This document shows, piece after piece, positions 5,568 through 6,460 of a stretch of DNA of 6,460 bases. Both the position numbers and the translations under genes were made by a program. The DNA is from SABY01 sp964523795. Lineage in GTDB: Bacteria; Bacteroidota; Bacteroidia; Bacteroidales; 4484-276. Within the stretch, counting starts at the first letter, position 1. Each line of letters opens with the position of its first letter. Where the stretch lies: NCBI GenBank assembly GCA_964523795.1, contig CAZGAO010000151.1:1-6460 (forward strand), in the 5' to 3' direction. The notes below the pieces were generated by a model that was not told the DNA's origin, did not search any database, and saw nothing but the letters and a program-made list of their open reading frames with translations.

Positions 5568-6349
5568 CCCTAACGCTGGTTCAAAATGAGCTTTTTTGGG
5601 AGGATAGTGATAAAAACCTCGCTGCCTTTGACAGGATAATGCAGGATATTAACGAAAAAACAGACCTGATAATCCTACCAGAGATGTTCAATACCGGCTT
5701 TTCGATCAATCCTGAAAATATAGCCCAAAAACCTAAAGGGATTGCCTTTGCCTGGATGCAGGAAAAAGCAAAACTTTTTGATGCGGCATTATGCGGAAGC
5801 ATCCTCACCTTGGAAAACGGAAATTACTACAACCGGCTTTATTGGGTGTTTCCCGATGGAAACCATCAGCAGTACGACAAAAAACATTTGTTCAGGCTTG
5901 GAAAGGAGTGGCAGATTTTTTCGCCGGGAAACCAAAAGGTGATTATCGACTACCAAGGCTGGAAAATATCACCTCTGGTGTGCTACGACCTGCGTTTTCC
6001 GGTGTGGAGCAAAAACCGGCTTATCGATGGCAGGCACGAATACGACCTATTGATATATGTGGCTAACTGGCCGGCGGTGCGCCGATATGCATGGAAACAA
6101 CTTTTGATTGCCCGCAGCCTGGAAAACATGGCCTACACGGTCGGAGTAAACCGTGTGGGGCAAGACGGCCATGGCATCAATCATTCGGGCGATTCGATGC
6201 TGGTGGATGCCAAGGGACAAATACTAGCCCAGGGTAGCGATTATCACAAAGAAGTTTTAACCATCACCATATCCAAAACAGAGCTGGGAGAATTTAGGGA
6301 AAAATTTCCCTTTAGCCTAGACTGGGATGATTTTGAGATAAAAGGGTGA
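5555..6349 (+). CDS. Nitrilase-superfamily carbon-nitrogen hydrolase, probable omega-amidase (YafV/Nit2-like)
   Basis: A 264-residue cytoplasmic amidase expected to hydrolyse 2-oxoglutaramate to 2-oxoglutarate and ammonia, and 2-oxosuccinamate to oxaloacetate. The Glu-Lys-Cys triad is complete: E43 in LPEMFNTGF (41-49), K109 in YDKKHLF (107-113) and C143 in PLVCYDLRFPVW (140-151). NWPAVRRYAWKQLLIARSLEN (171-191; key W172, R176, W180, L184, R187, E190) and the final SLDWDDFEI match the YafV-type branch rather than nitrile hydrolases or N-carbamoyl amidases. The frame is open back to 5507, but the ATG at 5555 is where relatives begin (QDLTLTLVQNELFWED), so the gene overlaps the aminotransferase by 13 nt in another frame. 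Such overlap implies co-transcription and probably coupled translation; no strong Shine-Dalgarno is seen. The pairing with a transaminase supports the omega-amidase call over other amidase roles. Confidence 0.92.
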   Translation: MQDLTLTLVQNELFWEDSDKNLAAFDRIMQDINEKTDLIILPEMFNTGFSINPENIAQKPKGIAFAWMQEKAKLFDAALCGSILTLENGNYYNRLYWVFPDGNHQQYDKKHLFRLGKEWQIFSPGNQKVIIDYQGWKISPLVCYDLRFPVWSKNRLIDGRHEYDLLIYVANWPAVRRYAWKQLLIARSLENMAYTVGVNRVGQDGHGINHSGDSMLVDAKGQILAQGSDYHKEVLTITISKTELGEFREKFPFSLDWDDFEIKG

Positions 6350-6460
6350 AAGAGAAATTAGGGCTTGCTGAGAAATTCGCAATAACTTGTTATTTATTAT
6401 ATTAACCCAGCTTGCATTTTCCGAAATATAACTTTTTGACACTTAATTGGTAAGCGATAG
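6350..6460. other. A/T-rich 3' flank without recognisable gene
   Basis: These 111 nt after the omega-amidase stop hold no open frame that I can support. A small A/T dyad, AATAAC-TT-GTTATT, lies at 6381-6394, and GCTTGC occurs twice (6363-6368 and 6410-6415). Neither makes a convincing terminator, and no TAnnTTTG element is present on the + strand. The region probably separates the operon from an unseen gene to the right. Confidence 0.4.

Noticed and set aside
6381..6394. AATAAC-TT-GTTATT dyad as terminator of the last operon
   Set aside because: The stem is nearly all A/T with a 2-nt loop and no clean T-run follows, so a stable hairpin is unlikely.
1..6460. Search for CRISPR repeats, transposase genes, terminal repeats, tRNA or rRNA
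   Set aside because: No regularly spaced repeats, no transposase or integrase motifs and no tRNA-like cloverleaf or rRNA-like stretches were seen. The coding DNA is dense and even in character.

Overview
The window reads as a chromosomal housekeeping stretch from a member of the Bacteroidota (probably Bacteroidales-like). Three things suggest this: several upstream regions carry the phylum's -7 promoter element TAnnTTTG; start codons follow A-rich leaders rather than clear Shine-Dalgarno sequences; and the protein set looks typical of the phylum. No species can be named from the sequence alone. All seven recognisable genes lie on the + strand. They are full length and show their family's active-site residues, except for part of one zinc site in the Fur-like protein.

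Region 1 (99-2161) is a tight run of three genes: a class I SAM-dependent O-methyltransferase, a cation-diffusion-facilitator metal exporter 13 nt downstream, and coaD (phosphopantetheine adenylyltransferase, CoA synthesis) 31 nt further on. A perfect TAnnTTTG match in the gap before coaD suggests it may also have its own promoter. The first bases of the window look like the right half of a terminator belonging to an unseen upstream gene.

Region 2 (2162-4355) begins with a 197-nt AT-rich control region. It holds two TAnnTTTG elements, an A/T dyad and a short alternating TTTTG/CAAAA motif. It leads into a Fur-family regulator with two of the usual four structural-zinc cysteines replaced and a lysine/alanine-rich C-terminal tail built partly from hexapeptide repeats. 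A 104-nt gap with a perfect 10-bp inverted repeat separates it from purA (adenylosuccinate synthetase, AMP synthesis).

Region 3 (4413-6349) is a translationally overlapping pair: a class I aminotransferase of the methionine/glutamine transaminase type and a nitrilase-superfamily omega-amidase. Together they would convert an amino-acid-derived 2-oxo acid plus glutamine to amino acid plus 2-oxoglutarate and ammonia, as in methionine salvage or 2-oxo-acid repair. The last 111 nt hold no recognisable gene.

I see no mobile element, CRISPR array, RNA gene, defence system or clear new system. The points most worth a second look are the altered Fur-like protein with its repeat tail and candidate operator, the inverted repeat before purA, and the overlapping transaminase/omega-amidase pair.
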